Origin: Anaerovibrio lipolyticus LB2005 | GTDB taxonomy: Bacteria > Bacillota > Negativicutes > Selenomonadales > Selenomonadaceae | Assembly: GCF_000621545.1 (NCBI RefSeq) | Contig: NZ_JHYA01000002.1 | Location: 124,001 to 188,000, forward strand | Direction: 5' to 3' | Length of the DNA: 64,000 bases | Part shown: positions 34,491 through 43,790 of the stretch, piece after piece | Numbering within the stretch: the first letter of the stretch is position 1 | Layout of the letters: each line of letters starts with the position of its first letter | The notes under the pieces: model-generated | Seen by the model: only the letters and a program-made list of their open reading frames with translations | The model's database searches: none | What the model was told of the DNA's origin: nothing | Program-made: the position numbers and the translations under genes

Positions 34491-35444
34491 TTAGAACATA
34501 TCCCGTTTCCACAGCAAATAGCCACAGATAACCACCAATATACCGGCAATGCCAAAGATATAGCTGAAAGCCCAAGTACTTTCTGACATTGGCACAGGCA
34601 CATTCATGCCGAAGAAACTGGATATAACCGTTGGTATTGCCAACAAAATGGTGACAGCAGCCAAGAATTTCATGACCTGATTCAGGTTGTTGGAAATAAT
34701 AGAGGAGAAGGTATCTGCCAGACGGGCAAGAATTTTGCTGTACATCTCAACCATTTCCTTGGCCTGTTTATTCTCGATGATAACGTCCTCCAGCAAATCC
34801 TCGTCTTCCTCGTAATATTTCAGCATAGGCTGCATGGTGGAGTTGGTCCTTAGGCGCATGAGCTTGTCCAGCACTGCACCATTGGATCGCAGGGAAGCGT
34901 TAAAGAATGTCAGTGATTTTTGTAATTCCAGGAGCTTTAGAATTTCCTGATTTCTCATGGAATGACGTAGGTTGCGCTCAATCTCATCGGACTGTTTGCT
35001 TATCTGACGCAGATAGCTAAGGTAGAAGGTAGCAGACCGATAAAGAATCTGGAACAGGAACCGGGTCTTTTTGAAGGTGCGGAAGAAACGGGCATTCTTT
35101 TCGTTGAAATATGAAAGCACAGGGGTTTCTTCCAGACATACGGTAATGATATATTCTTCAGTGACAATAATGGCCAAAGGCAGAGTATCGTAGCCGCCTT
35201 CTTCCCGAATAACAGGAACATTGGTCAAAATCATGACACTGTCGTCCTCAATATCAATATGGGAGCGTTCCTCATCATCAAGTGCTGAACGGAGAAAATC
35301 AGGCTCAACCTCGGTAAGGTTGCCTACCACTTTCAACTCGTATGGTGTAGGGGCAACAATGTTAATCCAGGCACCGTTTTCCAAGGTTTTCAGACTTAAT
35401 TCAGTGAGAGGACCATTCTCGTGTGATTTGTAAATTTTGAGCAT
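34491..35444 (-). CDS. corA: CorA-family magnesium/divalent metal transporter
   Basis: CorA forms a pentameric channel for Mg2+ (or Co2+/Ni2+) in the cytoplasmic membrane. The last 65 residues hold two membrane helices, with the diagnostic G-M-N-V-P at the end of the first. The large acidic cytoplasmic N-terminal domain and long stalk helix precede them. ATG at 35444 (minus) has AAGGAG eight bases upstream, giving 317 aa; an ATG at 35462 would swallow the ribosome site. A long hairpin lies in the leader and could be a control element. Confidence 0.93.
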   Translation of the reverse strand: MLKIYKSHENGPLTELSLKTLENGAWINIVAPTPYELKVVGNLTEVEPDFLRSALDDEERSHIDIEDDSVMILTNVPVIREEGGYDTLPLAIIVTEEYIITVCLEETPVLSYFNEKNARFFRTFKKTRFLFQILYRSATFYLSYLRQISKQSDEIERNLRHSMRNQEILKLLELQKSLTFFNASLRSNGAVLDKLMRLRTNSTMQPMLKYYEEDEDLLEDVIIENKQAKEMVEMYSKILARLADTFSSIISNNLNQVMKFLAAVTILLAIPTVISSFFGMNVPVPMSESTWAFSYIFGIAGILVVICGYLLWKRDMF

Positions 35445-35468
35445 TATGGTACTCCTTTCCATTTGAAA

Positions 35469-35550
35469 GAGACCATAAGCCCTTGCAGAATACTGTTATT
35501 TTATAAAATAATGGCAGGAGAAAAGGGATACGGTCTCAGTATTTTTTATT
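35469..35550. other. Long hairpin in the corA leader
   Basis: GAGACCATAAGCCCTT (35469-35484) pairs with AAGGGATACGGTCTC (35523-35537), and an inner arm CTGTTATTTTATAAAATAATGGCAG can fold again. On the + side it is followed by AGTATTTTTT, but no + gene lies upstream to terminate. On the - side it sits 25 bases before corA, where it could be an attenuator. A further 180 bases up to 35720 show CCGGAACCCCCGGG on the minus strand but I could not match a known riboswitch. The rest of 35445-35781 carries only promoter-like sequence. Confidence 0.5.
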
Positions 35551-35710
35551 AATTCACCCGGGGGTTCCGGACTAGGATAATCAGTATCCATTTTTCCTCA
35601 CCAACTTTTCATTTTATTTTGAATCTTATGATATATATTTAATATATTTAAAGACCATTAAAATATTACTACCAGAGTCGGCTTTCGTCAATGGTTTGCT
35701 TTATAATAAT

Positions 35711-35729
35711 ATTTTGCCAGTAGCAAAAT
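35711..35729. promoter_or_regulatory. Inverted repeat near the TVP38 promoter
   Basis: ATTTTGC (35711-35717) and GCAAAAT (35723-35729) are exact complements with a five-base centre. TATAAT boxes lie on both sides (35702-35707 and 35744-35749). This is a plausible operator for the gene starting at 35782; the regulator is unknown. Confidence 0.4.
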
Positions 35730-35781
35730 TTTAACAATGGCGTTATAATAAATCGGTTGAGTTATGTTTAGGAGGTATTTT

Positions 35782-36489
35782 ATGCAAAGGAAACGTTCTG
35801 CATCCACTATAAAAATAGGTGCAGTGTTAATAATGCTGGTTTTGTTTTTGATAATATACCTGATAAATCCCGCCTTCTTTAATGAGCTGTGGGGAGTATG
35901 TCTCAGCGGTGATATGAAGCAGGTGGCAGATTATATAAATTCCTTTGGCCCCTGGGCCATGGTGTTCAGCTTTCTGTTGGTGCTGTGCGTCAATGCCATA
36001 GGATTTCCCCCAGCCATTATTTTTTCTTCGGCTAATGCACTGATTTTTGGCATAGTACCGGGAATTATTCTGGCCTGGCTGGCTGAAACAGTAGGAGTGG
36101 TCATCAGCTTTTTGTTGCTGAGATTTTTATTTAGGGATGCGGCAGAGGAAGTTATTGCCAAATATTCCTATTTAAAGAAAATAGATGATATGAGTGGCAG
36201 GGAGGGCTTTAAAATAATGCTAATTGCCCGTTTGGTGCCATATCTTCCATCAGGCCTGCTTAATGCAGTGGGTGCTCTCAGCAAAATGAGCCTGAAGGAT
36301 TACACGCTGGCGGCCCTTATCGGCAAGCTGCCATCCACTGCCATTGAGGCCATGATTGGTCATGATGCGGTAACTGCCAGTGAAAATCCATATCGCCTGG
36401 TATTTAATATTGTGCTGGCTGTGGTGGTGGTAGGCTCTTTTCTCCTTTATGAAAAGCGCAAGAAAAAACAGCAGAATGTTGAGGAATGA
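35782..36489 (+). CDS. TVP38/TMEM64 (DedA-like) membrane protein
   Basis: This polytopic membrane protein of 235 aa has the VTT/SNARE-associated domain. Relatives are lipid flippases or scramblases (DedA, TMEM41B), so a role in lipid handling is inferred. Visible signature parts are N-A-I-G-F-P-P-A, the re-entrant-type G-I-V-P-G-I and R-L-V-P-Y-L-P-S-G-L-L-N with the conserved Arg and Pro. AGGAGG at 35770-35775 supports ATG 35782. The last four bases overlap the start of the acyltransferase gene, so the two are coupled. Confidence 0.9.
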   Translation: MQRKRSASTIKIGAVLIMLVLFLIIYLINPAFFNELWGVCLSGDMKQVADYINSFGPWAMVFSFLLVLCVNAIGFPPAIIFSSANALIFGIVPGIILAWLAETVGVVISFLLLRFLFRDAAEEVIAKYSYLKKIDDMSGREGFKIMLIARLVPYLPSGLLNAVGALSKMSLKDYTLAALIGKLPSTAIEAMIGHDAVTASENPYRLVFNIVLAVVVVGSFLLYEKRKKKQQNVEE

Positions 36490-37610
36490 TACGAGTCATG
36501 AAAAGAATATTTTTTCTGGATAATTTAAAGGCATTTATTATTTGCCTGATGATAGTGTTTCATATAGCCATGAGCTATATGCAGTATGCCCCTGAATGGT
36601 GGTATGCAGTGGATAAAAGTGATCCACAAATGTCCTTTACTGTGTTTGTCGTCTGGGCGGACATTTTTATAATGCCGGTTATGTTTTTTATTTCCGGTTA
36701 TTTTGGCATCATGTCCCTTTCCCGACAACCAGCAAAAAAATTCTGGACATCAAAGCTGATGCGGATATTTATTCCTTGGGTGCTCGGTGTTATTATACTG
36801 GCACCTGCTGTTACGTATCTAATCTTTTTGACCAGACATGTGCCACTTCCTTTTATGGAATTTTTGAATAAGGTGTTTTTCTTCGGACCTCTTTTTTCTC
36901 ACACTCAGTATTGGTTTTTGGGGACTCTGTTTTATCTCTATATTCTTTTATTTGTTGTGGCAAAAATCAAGCCAGTTATTAAGGAAAAACTCACACCAGC
37001 TGCTCCGGGGAAGGCGTTCTTTTTGATAATTGCCATACTGTCGTATACCTTGACAGTGGGAGCTTATTATTTGGTGGGTGGCAACAACGATAATTGGTCA
37101 AAGGTATGGCCGATTTTCCTTTATCAGCCCACAAGGATTTCCCTTTATGTAATATATTTCTTTGCCGGCGTATATGCCTGGAGAAAGCAGTGGTTCACGG
37201 AAAAGGGGTTCAGACTGGATCCCACTGTCTGGATACCGGCCTTTATTTTTACGGGAGTATTTTATACTGGATATGCCTTGTTCGGTCAGCTGACAGCTTC
37301 TCCTGTAACATTTATGGTGATTAAGTCAGCCCTTCATAGCTTGTTTGCCATGGCCTCTGTATTTGGTTTGTTGGCATTGTTCCAGTCCAAGCTGGATTAT
37401 ACCAATGGATTTTTGAAGGCAGTCAGTGATAATTCATATACCATGTATTACGCTCACATGGGATTGGTTATGCTGGTGGTATGGGCTCTTATGGGGGTGG
37501 CTTTGCCAGTGTATGTAAAATACATTTTTGCTTGTATATTGGGCTTGGTGGTTACCTATGTAGTAGGCAGAATACTGATGTTTCTTCCGTTCTTCGCCAT
37601 TAAGAAATAA
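36486..37610 (+). CDS. Membrane acyltransferase, acyltransferase-3 family
   Basis: This multi-pass membrane O-acyltransferase of about 374 aa has about ten hydrophobic segments. The N-terminal F-L-D-N-L-K-A-F with a His in V-F-H-I-A-M, and later R-I-F-I-P-W, are characteristic of the family (OatA, OPG and glucan-modifying enzymes). The acceptor, perhaps a surface glycan or lipid, cannot be named. The ATGA overlap at 36486-36489 suggests coupling to TVP38; ATG 36498 is an alternative start. Confidence 0.85.
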   Translation: MIRVMKRIFFLDNLKAFIICLMIVFHIAMSYMQYAPEWWYAVDKSDPQMSFTVFVVWADIFIMPVMFFISGYFGIMSLSRQPAKKFWTSKLMRIFIPWVLGVIILAPAVTYLIFLTRHVPLPFMEFLNKVFFFGPLFSHTQYWFLGTLFYLYILLFVVAKIKPVIKEKLTPAAPGKAFFLIIAILSYTLTVGAYYLVGGNNDNWSKVWPIFLYQPTRISLYVIYFFAGVYAWRKQWFTEKGFRLDPTVWIPAFIFTGVFYTGYALFGQLTASPVTFMVIKSALHSLFAMASVFGLLALFQSKLDYTNGFLKAVSDNSYTMYYAHMGLVMLVVWALMGVALPVYVKYIFACILGLVVTYVVGRILMFLPFFAIKK

Positions 37611-37633
37611 CGTGGCCAGACCTTTGAAAAATC

Positions 37634-37663
37634 TTGATTTTGCTTTGTATTACTCTGTATAAT
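37634..37663 (+). promoter_or_regulatory. Promoter upstream of DUF4321-maf-radC
   Basis: TTGATT at 37634-37639 and TATAAT at 37658-37663, 18 bases apart, lie 40 bases ahead of the DUF4321 gene. Confidence 0.6.
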
Positions 37664-37702
37664 TATTAGCGGAGAATTGTGTAATGGAGGTTTATTAACA
37701 GA

Positions 37703-37963
37703 ATGAAAAGAAGCTATGGCACGTTAATCGTGTTTGTAATAATTGGTGCCATTCTTGGTGGCATAATTGGCGATTTGCTGACAGGGGTGGATGCCTTGTC
37801 CGGCGTAATGCCGTACCTGGTTCATACATATCCGGTGCTGGATATGACTCCGGCCACATTGAATCTTTATGTGATCAAGCTGACTGTTGGCTTGGCTTTT
37901 ACACCAAACCTTATGAGTATTTTAGGTATGGTAATTGCTATTATTTTGTTCCGCCGTTATTAA
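37703..37963 (+). CDS. DUF4321 small membrane protein
   Basis: This 86-residue protein has two membrane helices (about 7-28 and 62-84) joined by a short loop with an invariant-looking G-G-I-I-G-D-L-L. It belongs to DUF4321, a family of unknown function that sits just ahead of maf-radC-mreB in many Firmicutes. That position suggests a link to envelope growth, but no activity is known. ATG 37703 has ATGGAGG-type sequence upstream. Confidence 0.85.
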   Translation: MKRSYGTLIVFVIIGAILGGIIGDLLTGVDALSGVMPYLVHTYPVLDMTPATLNLYVIKLTVGLAFTPNLMSILGMVIAIILFRRY

Positions 37964-37973
37964 GAGGTGCATG

Positions 37974-38561
37974 ATGATAATATTGGCGTCAGCATCTCCC
38001 CGCAGGCGGGAGCTTTTGGAGCAAATCGGCTGTAAATTTGAGGTTATAACAAGCAACGCCGATGAAATTACAGATGCCGGTCTGGAGCCTCACCAGCTGG
38101 TAGTACAAAACGCGCATTTAAAGGCAGCAGCTGTGGCAGCTGAGCATCCGGAATATCCGGTGCTGGGCTCAGATACAGTTGTAAGCCTTGATGGACATAT
38201 ATATGGTAAGCCTCGGGATAAGGAGCATGCCAGAGAAATGCTTAAAGCTTTTTCCGGAAGAACTCATCAGGTTATAACTGGTATTGTTCTTGCTTGGAAG
38301 GGTAAGTTCTGGCAGGCATGGGAAACGACAGAGGTTGTGTTTTCTCCTTTATCCGCAGATCAGATTGATGCTTACATAGCCACTGGAGAGCCGGCTGACA
38401 AGGCTGGAGCCTATGCTATTCAAGGCAGGGCGGCTGTGTTTGTAGACGGAATCAGAGGTTCTTACTCCAATGTCGTAGGTTTGCCGCTCCATTGTCTTGA
38501 TGGTCTTGCCCGGAAAGCGGGGATTGATTTATATGACAATGGTGAAGGATCTTCCAGTTGA
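37974..38561 (+). CDS. maf: Maf-family nucleoside triphosphate pyrophosphatase
   Basis: Maf proteins hydrolyse non-canonical or pyrimidine nucleoside triphosphates, and overexpression blocks septation in Bacillus. Seen here are L-A-S-A-S-P-R-R-R-E-L-L at residues 4-15 (the Maf signature), S-D-T-V-V and G-K-P-R-D. ATG 37974 gives 195 aa with GAGG six bases upstream; ATG 37971 is equivalent. The gene overlaps radC by 29 bases. Confidence 0.94.
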   Translation: MIILASASPRRRELLEQIGCKFEVITSNADEITDAGLEPHQLVVQNAHLKAAAVAAEHPEYPVLGSDTVVSLDGHIYGKPRDKEHAREMLKAFSGRTHQVITGIVLAWKGKFWQAWETTEVVFSPLSADQIDAYIATGEPADKAGAYAIQGRAAVFVDGIRGSYSNVVGLPLHCLDGLARKAGIDLYDNGEGSSS

Positions 38562-39219
38562 TGACCGTCCACGGGAGAGGCTTATGGCCTATGGCCCGGG
38601 AATTCTCAGCAACGCTGAGCTTCTGGCAATATTGCTAGGAAGTGGATCCAAGGAAAAGTCGGCAATGCAGTTGGCTCAGGATATTCTGAGTCAGCATCGT
38701 GAGAGCGGGGTATTGGCTCTGGCTACAATGTCTGTAGAGGAGCTGATGGAGTACAAGGGTATTGGCTCAGCTAAGGCCACATTATTGGCTGCAGCGGTGG
38801 AGCTTGGTAAAAGACTGGGGTTAAATACCACAGCTCAAAAACCTGTTGTGCGTTGTCCCGCTGATGCGGCGGATTATGCAATGCCCAGGCTGCGTTTTCA
38901 GCAGCGTGAGCATTTTGCTATCATACTGTTGAATATCAAACATCATATTTTGTCCATGCCAATTATATCCATAGGCAGTCTGACAGCTTCAGTGGTTCAT
39001 CCACGGGAGGTGTTTAAGGCAGCTGTCCAAAATTCTGCGGCGGCTATGATACTGGTTCACAACCATCCCAGCGGAGATCCCTCTCCTAGCAAGGAGGATT
39101 TGAACATTACCAGGCAGCTAATGGAGGCTGGAAAGCTAATGGATATACCTGTACTAGATCATATTGTCCTGGGAGATAATAAATATATTTCCCTTAAAGA
39201 GGAAGGTATGATACAATGA
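38533..39219 (+). CDS. radC: RadC family JAMM-domain protein
   Basis: This protein is widely annotated for DNA repair, but that role has been doubted. It has a helix-hairpin-helix segment (Y-K-G-I-G-S-A-K-A) near residue 75 and a JAMM metal site H-N-H-P-S-G-D then S-x-x-D in its last third. ATG 38533 lies inside maf; a GGGGA at 38518-38522 is upstream. The 228 aa length is typical. The maf-radC-mreB order is conserved in Firmicutes. Confidence 0.93.
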   Translation: MTMVKDLPVDDRPRERLMAYGPGILSNAELLAILLGSGSKEKSAMQLAQDILSQHRESGVLALATMSVEELMEYKGIGSAKATLLAAAVELGKRLGLNTTAQKPVVRCPADAADYAMPRLRFQQREHFAIILLNIKHHILSMPIISIGSLTASVVHPREVFKAAVQNSAAAMILVHNHPSGDPSPSKEDLNITRQLMEAGKLMDIPVLDHIVLGDNKYISLKEEGMIQ

Positions 39220-39320
39220 CATGTGGCTCATTATTTTTGGGCCAAATTAAAAGAAACAATATATAGGCCTTTGAATTAATCGAAATGCCTACCACTTATA
39301 TTGAAGGGAGTTATTTATTT

Positions 39321-40358
39321 ATGTGGAGTTTATTTGGTGGTTTATCCCATGATATGGGTATTGATTTGGGTACTGCAAACACCTTGGTACATGTTAAGGG
39401 CAAGGGTATTGTTCTTCGTGAGCCATCTGTTGTTGCGATAAAGAGCGATAGTGGTGAGGTACTGGCAGTAGGTGATGATGCTAAGCGTATGCTGGGTCGT
39501 ACTCCAGGCAGCATCATTGCAATTCGTCCTATGAAGGATGGCGTTATTGCTGATTTTGATGTAACTCAGGCTATGTTGAAATATTTTATCCGCAAGGCAA
39601 TGAACACCAAGTCTTTTGTTCGTCCTCGCGTGGTTGTAGGAGTTCCTTCCGGCGTTACTGAGGTTGAGAAGCGTGCTGTAATCGATGCTGCCCAGCAGGC
39701 TGGTGCCCGTGAGGCATATCTGATTGAGGAGCCTATGGCTGCGGCTATTGGTGCAGGCCTTCCAGTTGAAGAGGCTACTGGCTCCATGGTAGTTGATATC
39801 GGCGGTGGTACTACTGAAATCGCTGTAATTTCCCTTGGTGGTATTGTAACCAGCTGCTCTATCCGTATCGGTGGTGACGAGATGGATTCTGCGATTATAC
39901 AGTACATCAAGCGCGTATATAATCTGATGATTGGTGAGCGTACTGCTGAAGAGATCAAGATTACTATTGGCTCTGCTATCGTAAATCCAAATGCTGATAA
40001 GACCATGGATATCCGTGGCCGTGATTTGGTAAGCGGTCTTCCTAAGAATCTTACCATCAGAGCAAGTGAAATTCGTGATGCTCTCAGTGAGCCTGTATAC
40101 AAGATTATTGATGCTGTAAAGGGTACTTTGGAGAAGACTCCACCTGAATTGGCAGCAGACGTAATGGATCATGGTATTATGATGACTGGTGGCGGTGCTC
40201 TCCTCAGCAATCTGGATAAGCTCCTTAGCAATGAAACTGGTATGCCGGTATTGGTATCTGAGGATGCTCTTTCCTGTGTTGGTGAAGGTACTGGCCGTTC
40301 CCTGGAGAACATTGAGCTCCTGAAGCGTGTTGTTATGACTACAAAGAAGTTGAGATAA
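39321..40358 (+). CDS. mreB: Rod-shape actin homologue MreB
   Basis: MreB forms filaments that guide lateral wall synthesis. The ATP-binding motifs are D-L-G-T-A-N-T near residue 14, D-I-G-G-G-T-T-E-I and the adenine motif G-G-G-A-L-L near residue 290. At 345 aa it is normal. GAAGGGAG at 39303-39310 precedes ATG 39321. One base separates it from mreC, and the operon continues through mreD to PBP2. Confidence 0.98.
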   Translation: MWSLFGGLSHDMGIDLGTANTLVHVKGKGIVLREPSVVAIKSDSGEVLAVGDDAKRMLGRTPGSIIAIRPMKDGVIADFDVTQAMLKYFIRKAMNTKSFVRPRVVVGVPSGVTEVEKRAVIDAAQQAGAREAYLIEEPMAAAIGAGLPVEEATGSMVVDIGGGTTEIAVISLGGIVTSCSIRIGGDEMDSAIIQYIKRVYNLMIGERTAEEIKITIGSAIVNPNADKTMDIRGRDLVSGLPKNLTIRASEIRDALSEPVYKIIDAVKGTLEKTPPELAADVMDHGIMMTGGGALLSNLDKLLSNETGMPVLVSEDALSCVGEGTGRSLENIELLKRVVMTTKKLR

Positions 40359-40359
40359 G

Positions 40360-41292
40360 ATGAGCAGGATTAGACGGGATAATAATGCACGGAAGACAAC
40401 TTGGATGCTCGTGGTGGTAGCTCTAAGTATTTTTGTGATTATTTTTTTCGCCGCCCGTGGCCGTATGACACCTGTTTTGACCAGTCCTGCTGTAGTTTCG
40501 GCTTTGGCTCCGTTTCAGCGGGCCATTTCCTGGGCTGGGTCCCAGGTCAACGGTGTGGCTACAACTGTATGGGAAGTTGCAACTGTATATTATCAGAACA
40601 AGGAGTTGCGTGAAGAGGTTATTACCCTTCGCCAGCAGAATCTTCAGGCGTATGAATACGCAGCTGAAAATATGCGTCTAAGGGAAATGCTTAATTACAA
40701 GACTACAGCTGTTCAATTTGATTTGATGCCGGCCAAGGTTATTGGTCGGGAGTCTTCCACTTGGACCAGTATGATTGTAATTAATCGTGGCTCCTCTGAT
40801 GGTATAGCAAAAAATATGCCTGTGGTAACGGAAAAGGGCCTTGTAGGTGTGATTACTGAGGTGTCTCCAAATGCCTCCAAGGTTCAGTTAATCCTTGATC
40901 CACGCTCATCTGTGGGTACCTTGGTGCAGCGTCCGGAGTCCAGGGTTGCCGGCATTGTTCAGGGTAATCCAAGTGACCCTATGCTTCCTCAGATGATTAA
41001 CATTCCCCGCAATGCAGATGTAATTGAGGGGGATGTTATTGTTACCTCAGGCTTTGGCGGTGTTTATCCAAAGGGATTGCTGATAGGCTCTGTAGCCAAT
41101 ATTCAGAATGATGACGGTGGCCTTTTGGAGATAGCTTATCTTTACACAGCTGTAGATTTCCAGAAGCTGGAGGATGTACTTATCATTACGGCTTCCCGTG
41201 AAGCACCACCAGAGCCTTTGACTGCTCCTAAACAGACACCTGGAACGGAGACTGACAAGGACGGCAATCCAATAGGTGGGGATGGAAAGTGA
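40360..41292 (+). CDS. mreC: Rod-shape protein MreC
   Basis: This single-span bitopic protein links MreB to the extracytoplasmic wall synthases. It has a short cytoplasmic start, a membrane helix at about 15-33, a coiled coil near 75-105 and the beta-barrel domain from 120 (I-N-R-G-S-S-D-G-I and G-L-V-G-V-I). The last 30 residues are a Pro/Thr-rich tail. At 310 aa it is complete. Confidence 0.96.
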   Translation: MSRIRRDNNARKTTWMLVVVALSIFVIIFFAARGRMTPVLTSPAVVSALAPFQRAISWAGSQVNGVATTVWEVATVYYQNKELREEVITLRQQNLQAYEYAAENMRLREMLNYKTTAVQFDLMPAKVIGRESSTWTSMIVINRGSSDGIAKNMPVVTEKGLVGVITEVSPNASKVQLILDPRSSVGTLVQRPESRVAGIVQGNPSDPMLPQMINIPRNADVIEGDVIVTSGFGGVYPKGLLIGSVANIQNDDGGLLEIAYLYTAVDFQKLEDVLIITASREAPPEPLTAPKQTPGTETDKDGNPIGGDGK

Positions 41293-41786
41293 TGAAGAAT
41301 TTTCTGGCCTGGCTATTATTTGTTTTAGCAGTTTATGCATTTCAGTCCGCCTTTATGCCATTGGTGTATTTTTATGGTATTGGGCCGGATTTAATATTAT
41401 TGATGACCAGCTCTATAGGCTTCCTCAATGGAAAAAAAGTAGGCAGCTTTGCTGGTTTTCTGCTGGGTCTTTTTGAAGATCTGGCCACAGGGACTTTTTT
41501 TGGATTAAATGCCTTTACCAAGCTCATTGTAGGTTATGTATGTGGCGTTTTTTCCACCAGGGTGCTCAAGGACAGCTTTGGACTGCCAGTTACGGCATCA
41601 GTCCTGAATACGGCGGCAGTTTTCCTTATGACTGAGGCTATAATGCTGCTGTTGGGGTACCGGTTTAATATATTCACGCATTTATATACTAAGCTTGGTC
41701 CTCTTATTTGTTACAATTTAGTGTTTGCTTGGCCGATACATTGTGCCGTAAGATGGCTGCATAAAAAAACAGCAGATAAGAAATAA
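41292..41786 (+). CDS. mreD: Rod-shape protein MreD
   Basis: This small integral membrane protein of 164 aa has about five helices and is part of the elongasome. Its start ATG shares one base with the mreC stop (TGATG), a coupling arrangement; a GTG at 41289 is possible. The G-F-L-L-G-L-F-E-D-L-A-T-G-T-F-F-G-L-N-A stretch is the recognisable MreD core. Confidence 0.93.
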   Translation: MKNFLAWLLFVLAVYAFQSAFMPLVYFYGIGPDLILLMTSSIGFLNGKKVGSFAGFLLGLFEDLATGTFFGLNAFTKLIVGYVCGVFSTRVLKDSFGLPVTASVLNTAAVFLMTEAIMLLLGYRFNIFTHLYTKLGPLICYNLVFAWPIHCAVRWLHKKTADKK

Positions 41787-41806
41787 CGAGTGTGGGAGTT
41801 TTTTGA

Positions 41807-43750
41807 GTGAACACAAACACAAATAATATAGAGTTTGGCGGCCGCCTGCGGGTAATTGGCTATATTATTGTGCTGGTTATTGCAGTGCTGATAGGCCGCA
41901 TTGGTTATTTGCAGCTATATGATGGCGACTATTATGCAAGCCTTGCAGATGGTAATCGCATTCGTATAGTACCTGCAGTAGCTCCTCGTGGTACGTTTTA
42001 TGACAGAAATGGCAATATGATGGTCACCAACAGACCAGGTTTTGCAGTGTCTTTGTTGCCATTGACGGAGCCAATTTCTGATGAGGTTATAAATCGCCTT
42101 TCAGCGCTTCTGAAGGTTCCAACGGGGACTATAAATGAAAAGATTGATGCCCATATAGGCTTTGATCCTATTCGTATAAAGACAGATGTAGGTCCTGAAA
42201 TTCTCAGTATTATCGCTGAGCAGAAGGATCTTTATCCCGGAGTAGTGGTGGAGGTTCTGCCAATCCGGGAATATATTTACAAGGAACAGGCTGTACACGT
42301 ATTTGGTTACGTTAGTGAAATTAACGATGCTGAGCTGGAGGCCAAAAAAGATTCTCCTCACAAATACAAGATGGGAGATATTATTGGTAAGGCCGGTTTG
42401 GAACGGGTATATGATTTGGAGCTGCGCGGTGAAGACGGCGGCGAGCAGGTGGAGGTAGATGTTACTGGTAAGCCTGTGGAAATCCTTGGTAAGAAAAATC
42501 CTGTTCCTGGTTCTGATCTCTATCTGACCATTGACAAGGATATTCAGGCAGCCGCAGAAAAGGCTGTGGATGAACAGCTGGTGGCTGTAGGTGCCAAAGC
42601 AGCAGCTGTGGTGGTTATGAATCCACAGACTGGAGAGGTGCTGGCCATGGTCAGCCGTCCATCCTTTGACCCTAATTTGTTTGTAGGTGGTATTTCCTCT
42701 AAAAATTGGAATGCCATTAATAATAATCCAAATCATCCAATGGACAATAAGGCTATTACTGGTGAATATCCACCGGGCTCAACCTTTAAAATTGTCACTG
42801 GTACTGCAGCTCTGGCAGAGCATGTGGTTACCCCGGAGGAAAAAATCTTTGACTCTGGTAAGCATTGGATAGTAGATAAGGGAAATGCAGACGGAGAGGC
42901 TCTTGGTTATATAAACTTTGAAGAGGCCATGGCCCACTCCGATAATGTATATTTTTATGAGATGGGTAACCGTCTCGGTATTGATCGCCTTGAAAAATAT
43001 GCCCGCATGTTTGGCCTTGGAAAGCCTACTGGTATAAATCTGCTGTTTGAGGCAGAGGGGCTGGTGGCGTCTCAGGAGTACAAGCGCAAGGTATTTGATG
43101 AGGACTGGTATTTGGCGGAAACCTTTGATGCTGCCATTGGACAGGGCTTTAACAATGTTACGCCTATTCAGGCGGCCATGGTAATGGGCGAAATTGCTGC
43201 TGATGGCAAGCGGTATAAGCCATATCTGGTGGACAAGATTGTGGATCCAGATGGCAAAACCGTAAAGAAATTCAAGCCGGAAGTAGTGGGGCAACTGGAA
43301 GTTGAGCCTCAGCATATAAGACTGGTTCAGCAGGGCTTAAAGGGCGTAACAAAATATGGTACTGCGGCATCTGTTTTTAGAGGCTTTCCTATTGAAATAG
43401 CTGGTAAGACAGGTACTGCGGAGAACCCTCATGGACGTGATCATGGTTGGTTTGTGGCCTATGGACCGTTTGATAATCCAAGTGTTGTTGTTGCAGTTAT
43501 CGTGGAGCAGGGCGGTTATGGTGCTGCTTCAGCGGTTCCAATCGGCAGAAAGATTTTGGAGGCGGCCTTTAATATTCCGGACCCTGCCAAGCAGGCAGAG
43601 CTGGAACGCCAGAGAAAACAAGCAGAGCAGGCCCAGAAGAATAAGCAGAATAATTCCAATTCCAATAACAAGGCCCAGGAGCAGCCCGCTGTTGTAAATA
43701 ATGCCCCGGTGGCAGGCAAGGAATATGGTGCTGCAAACAGCAAACGATAA
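41807..43750 (+). CDS. mrdA: Penicillin-binding protein 2 (elongasome transpeptidase)
   Basis: This class B DD-transpeptidase cross-links lateral wall peptidoglycan together with RodA and MreCD. An N-terminal helix (about 15-35) is followed by the pedestal domain with R-G-T-F-Y-D-R-N-G. The transpeptidase has Ser325 in P-G-S-T-F-K, S-D-N and K534-T-G-T. A Gln/Asn-rich tail follows residue 600. The start is a GTG at 41807 with GGGAG eight bases upstream (647 aa). It follows mreD by 20 bases. Confidence 0.97.
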   Translation: MNTNTNNIEFGGRLRVIGYIIVLVIAVLIGRIGYLQLYDGDYYASLADGNRIRIVPAVAPRGTFYDRNGNMMVTNRPGFAVSLLPLTEPISDEVINRLSALLKVPTGTINEKIDAHIGFDPIRIKTDVGPEILSIIAEQKDLYPGVVVEVLPIREYIYKEQAVHVFGYVSEINDAELEAKKDSPHKYKMGDIIGKAGLERVYDLELRGEDGGEQVEVDVTGKPVEILGKKNPVPGSDLYLTIDKDIQAAAEKAVDEQLVAVGAKAAAVVVMNPQTGEVLAMVSRPSFDPNLFVGGISSKNWNAINNNPNHPMDNKAITGEYPPGSTFKIVTGTAALAEHVVTPEEKIFDSGKHWIVDKGNADGEALGYINFEEAMAHSDNVYFYEMGNRLGIDRLEKYARMFGLGKPTGINLLFEAEGLVASQEYKRKVFDEDWYLAETFDAAIGQGFNNVTPIQAAMVMGEIAADGKRYKPYLVDKIVDPDGKTVKKFKPEVVGQLEVEPQHIRLVQQGLKGVTKYGTAASVFRGFPIEIAGKTGTAENPHGRDHGWFVAYGPFDNPSVVVAVIVEQGGYGAASAVPIGRKILEAAFNIPDPAKQAELERQRKQAEQAQKNKQNNSNSNNKAQEQPAVVNNAPVAGKEYGAANSKR

Positions 43751-43790
43751 TTTTATCATTTTATCTTAATATAAGATAGGTGGGGAGAAT

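Noticed and set aside
35538-35720. Named riboswitch (M-box or c-di-AMP type) before corA
   Set aside because: Short matches such as GGTGAGG and GGGTGAAT are present but the rest of neither consensus could be traced; reported only as an unassigned leader.
39342-40172. 276-codon open frame on the minus strand opposite mreB
   Set aside because: It lies wholly antisense to an unmistakable mreB gene, shows no family motif and arises from the codon pattern of the coding strand.
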